DNA from: Dactylorhiza incarnata | Lineage: Eukaryota > Streptophyta > Magnoliopsida > Asparagales > Orchidaceae | Assembly (NCBI GenBank): GCA_033032865.1 | Contig: JAWHQI010000239.1 | Coordinates: forward strand, 3,382,001-3,446,000 | DNA: 64,000 bases | Direction of reading: 5' to 3' | Shown here: positions 63,068 through 64,000 of the stretch, one piece after another | Layout of the letters: the number at the start of each line of letters is the position of its first letter | How positions within the stretch are numbered: the first letter of the stretch is position 1 | Position numbers and translations under genes: made by a program | Notes under the pieces: model-generated | The model's input: only the letters and a program-made list of their open reading frames with translations | The model's database searches: none | What the model was told of the DNA's origin: nothing

Positions 63068-64000
63068 CTGCATGAAAAATCAACATTAGGTGAAATAGTC
63101 CAATCTAGATAAATCTGCCATTGAAGAATTGTTGGACGTGGATAAAACTCCATCTAGGCCATATAACAGAAATTTGAGATAGCATTCTTACATCCCATTA
63201 TGAAGAACATTTGGCAAACCATCAGAAAAGGCCTCCCATATGACAATTATAATTCGATTAGTTGGAAAATTATTTATAAAATGGTTAATAAGGGGAAAAT
63301 GTGCTTTCAAAGGGAGGCGACGATAAATACTATTAATACTTATAACCTTCACAAGAAAGCTAGGAGTTTCGCAAAGATGGTAAGCCAAAAAACAAAAAGT
63401 ACTAATAAATAGAGAAATAAAATAGTTAATGCACGAGATCAAGAGACTCAGAAAGAAATTAACTGCATAATAAGGAAAGTAGATATAAGTTACAGATGAA
63501 GATATTAAAAAATGCATAGAAAAAGCAATATGATGATTTGAGCTCAAATGCATGATAAAATCTACAGAAAACAACAAGATAAAATCATACTTTGGCTAGA
63601 AATATATGTAAATATGAATCCTGAAGTTAATAAGCTGCAAGTGAAGTGATGGCTCTTTAAAACCATAGGTTGTAAGTGAAACCCACCCAGGTTCTATGAA
63701 TACCCTGAAGGTGACAAAAGAGTAGTTAATATATTTATGCTAAAAAAGAGCAACAAAAAATAAATTTAATAAGAAATTAAGGTAGTATCAAAGTATTCAG
63801 ATTAAATAATATGTGAGAAGAAAAAACAATTATAAGAAGGACAACCTAAATACGACTCGCGGGAATTAATAAACAAGAAACGAGGTAGTAAAGTTATATT
63901 TGTAGCATTTCCAACATCTGATTCTTAATATTTTGAGTCAGGAGTTGTACCTGTACAATATGTTTTGAGTAAGCAACACCTACAAGAAAATGAGTTGTCA

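Larger units (their letters stand above)
61586..64000. other. Interior of K right of element E
   Basis: Apart from the exon-like pieces and the SINE/LINE tail, this is AT-rich sequence with no complete gene. A minus-strand frame at 63300-63188 (NFPTNRIIIVIWEAFSDGLP) may be another exon but is not recognised. CACCTACAAGAAAATGAG at 63977 resembles a CACTA terminus with one extra base. The rest is intron- or repeat-like. Confidence 0.4.

Noticed and set aside
1..64000. tRNA, rRNA, centromeric satellite or telomere repeats
   Set aside because: None seen on either strand. tRNA-like sequence is limited to the primer-binding sites.

Overview
This is nuclear DNA of a flowering plant with a large, repeat-rich genome. 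Almost everything that can be identified is transposable element: LTR retrotransposons of the Ty1/copia SIRE-like type, a Ty3/gypsy Tekay/Del element, an Athila-derived gypsy element, and three or four CACTA DNA transposons. The species cannot be told from the sequence. No intact host gene, rRNA, tRNA or CRISPR array was found.

The layout is a stack of nested insertions whose ends fit base for base. From the left: (1) a minus-strand SIRE-like copia element (1-4699, 3' half outside the window) lies in the 3' region of an older copia element, 'A'. (2) A runs on the minus strand from its 5' LTR (27228-28912) through gag (27147-24607) and a dead protease stub (24563-24507) into an envelope-like coiled-coil ORF. 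That ORF is split in three (24101-23672, 15808-13778, 4893-4816) by an Athila-derived element 'G' (15809-23666, target duplication CTTGC) and a Tekay element 'H' (4894-13772, target duplication GCAAC). (3) A sits in the gag of a related copia element 'C' (gag 32085-30123, 5' LTR 32169-33375). C also carries a solo LTR 'F' (28925-30117, target duplication TTATT). (4) A nearly complete SIRE-like element 'D' (34002-51775, target duplication ACTAC) was split in its gag by an 8.66-kb CACTA element 'J' (41202-49863, target duplication GAC). (5) The left end of CACTA element 'K' starts at 52959 and hosts a non-autonomous copia element 'E' (53717-61585, target duplication CCTAC). Beyond E, K holds exon-like pieces of plant genes, including one from an RsmB/NSUN-type RNA methyltransferase.

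Of the elements seen whole, only D and H keep the full gag-protease-integrase-RT-RNase H set, and both are broken by stops or frameshifts. A, G and E have no reverse transcriptase, so they must have been copied by other elements' enzymes. G keeps only two zinc knuckles and an Athila ORF1. A keeps gag and the envelope-like ORF. E keeps only gag.

The most unusual signal lies in the LTRs. Each SIRE-like LTR has, between its TATA box and the primer-binding site, a tandem array of small hairpins. The stems differ from unit to unit but stay self-complementary (16 units in A, about as many in D). Upstream of the TATA box are arrays of CG-rich odd palindromes (CGTTCG-A/T-CGAACG, GCGTCGA...TCGACGC). 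One 19-bp palindrome of this kind occurs both in the LTR and in the coding region of the same element. The Tekay and Athila-type LTRs carry their own inverted-repeat arrays, and in the Tekay pair an outer stem has changed on both arms between the two LTRs.
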